DNA from: Nitrospira sp.
GTDB lineage: Bacteria > Nitrospirota > Thermodesulfovibrionia > Thermodesulfovibrionales > Dissulfurispiraceae
Assembly (NCBI GenBank): GCA_002634385.1
Contig: NSJL01000026.1
Coordinates: 1 to 51,367, forward strand
DNA: 51,367 nucleotides
Direction: 5' to 3'
In this document: positions 50,961 to 51,367 of the stretch, piece by piece
Position numbering within the stretch: position 1 is the stretch's first letter
How the letters are laid out: each line of letters begins with the position of its first letter
Position numbers and translations under genes: made by a program
Notes under the pieces: generated by a model
What the model saw: the letters and a program-made list of their open reading frames with translations, nothing else
Told to the model about the DNA's origin: nothing
Databases searched by the model: none

Positions 50961-51367
50961 TTACTTGTACATCATCGGGCGTTGCTGCCCTCTCCAGAGA
51001 GGGAGGCAGGTCGCCTGGTCCCTCAACTGGATCGTCTGGCCTCCGATCGTCATGGAGATGAGGATATCTCTCTCCGTAGAGCCTACCGTCGCCGTTTCTG
51101 CGGTGACTGTCACTGTTTCGCCCACTTCCGGGGTATCCATGTTATTGCTGTTCCAGTACCAGAAAGGTCCGACTCCGTACAGTTCCTCGATTTCCGTTCC
51201 GGTGTCAATAGTAATGCCTCCTCCGGCGTTCCCATAGCTGACCAGGGTGCCGGTAAGGGTTTCCACCGTCCCGCTGCAGGTCAGGCCGGGGGAGCCCACC
51301 CCATATCCCGGACCATACCCCGGCCTGACCTGCAGCGGGACGGTGGAAACCCTTACCGGCACCCTGG
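50961..51367 (-). CDS. Secreted beta-rich protein, N-terminus lost at window end
   Basis: The reliable part, read from about 51317 down, is GYGPGYGVGSPGLTCSGTVETLTGTLVSYGNAGGGITIDTG..GVGPFWYWNSNN..PEVGETVTVTAETATV..ILISMTIGGQTIQLRDQATCLPLWRGQQRPMMYK. Its plan (VETLTGTLVSYG, VGPFWYW, VGETVTV, LRD..PLWRG) echoes the OB-fold-like protein at 45334 (VETIHGTITAIE, LGPVWY, GDKVEV, LRDENGVPVWSGW). Two cysteines may form a disulfide. Bases 51318-51367 are an inverted copy of coding sequence, so the true signal peptide and start are missing. Confidence 0.65.
   Translation of the reverse strand, partial: RVPVRVSTVPLQVRPGYGPGYGVGSPGLTCSGTVETLTGTLVSYGNAGGGITIDTGTEIEELYGVGPFWYWNSNNMDTPEVGETVTVTAETATVGSTERDILISMTIGGQTIQLRDQATCLPLWRGQQRPMMYK
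51242..51367. repeat. 50-bp perfect inverted repeat at window end
   Basis: 51242-51291 and 51318-51367 are exact reverse complements separated by 26 bases. One arm is in-frame coding sequence; the other ends at the last base. This is typical of a foldback at a contig end. Confidence 0.9.

Overview
The window is a bacterial chromosomal segment of roughly 55% GC with short operons, many ATGA-type stop/start overlaps and clear Shine-Dalgarno sequences. Several traits together point to a Gram-negative anaerobe or metal-cycling bacterium such as Nitrospirota or a Desulfobacterota-like lineage: an outer-membrane RND system, lipoproteins, many PAS/GGDEF sensors, several copper-export systems, and a UGA-interrupted thioredoxin gene that implies selenocysteine use. 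This placement is inference; no rRNA or other decisive phylogenetic marker is present.

Layout. 0-5 kb: a truncated membrane-protein gene, a probable selenocysteine thioredoxin-fold protein (691-1284), a stand-alone ribosomal protein S4 without a zinc site, and a bifunctional penicillin-binding protein. 4.6-5.2 kb: an intergenic stretch with nested inverted repeats that may be structured RNA. 5.2-14.2 kb: three consecutive membrane diguanylate cyclases; the first and third share a 556-bp GGDEF segment differing at one base. 14.2-15.3 kb: an AsmA/DUF748-like protein. 15.3-25 kb (minus strand): a copper module with a P1B ATPase carrying two metal-binding domains, a DUF326 four-helix Cys-rich protein, a cytochrome c'-like protein, a CusA/CusB/TolC RND efflux complex and a YtkA-like periplasmic protein. 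25.3-28.7 kb (minus): a five-gene cluster with an ECF sigma factor, a membrane anti-sigma-like protein ending in a glycogen-binding (CBM48-like) domain, a lipoprotein with the same domain, an unknown secreted protein and a beta-barrel protein. 29-31.5 kb: a region of lipoproteins and decaying duplicates, a 24-residue tandem-repeat secreted protein, a GGDEF remnant and a long perfect hairpin. 31.5-38 kb: DUF305 protein, multicopper oxidase, HD-GYP phosphodiesterase behind a leader with an intrinsic terminator, a PilJ/HAMP sensor without an output domain, a Cys-rich small-domain protein and a second copy of the Gly/Met-rich lipoprotein. 38-49 kb (plus): a second metal island with SHOCT protein, orphan histidine kinase, a CPD-motif P1B ATPase, a Cys-rich micropeptide, DUF5676/DUF2933 small membrane proteins, an isoprenylcysteine-methyltransferase-like protein, a YHS-thioredoxin-reductase-like fusion lacking the redox cysteines, an OB-fold-like secreted protein, a SAP-like protein and a third P1B ATPase with two YHS domains. 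49-51.4 kb: a small membrane protein behind a duplicated promoter module, a second Cys-rich small-domain protein, a largely empty stretch, and a truncated secreted protein that runs into a 50-bp foldback at the window end.

How it fits together. Two themes dominate: copper/silver handling (three P1B ATPases, CusABC-type efflux, DUF326, DUF305, multicopper oxidase, YtkA, YHS domains) and cyclic-di-GMP signalling (three cyclases, one HD-GYP phosphodiesterase, one decayed GGDEF). Repeated sequence modules (promoter block, lipoproteins, Cys-rich proteins, ATPase neighbourhoods) suggest the region grew by duplication and local gene conversion. The most notable items are the selenoprotein, the recent GGDEF gene conversion, the YHS-reductase fusion, the tandem-repeat protein, and the Cys-rich paralogs that share an upstream hairpin.
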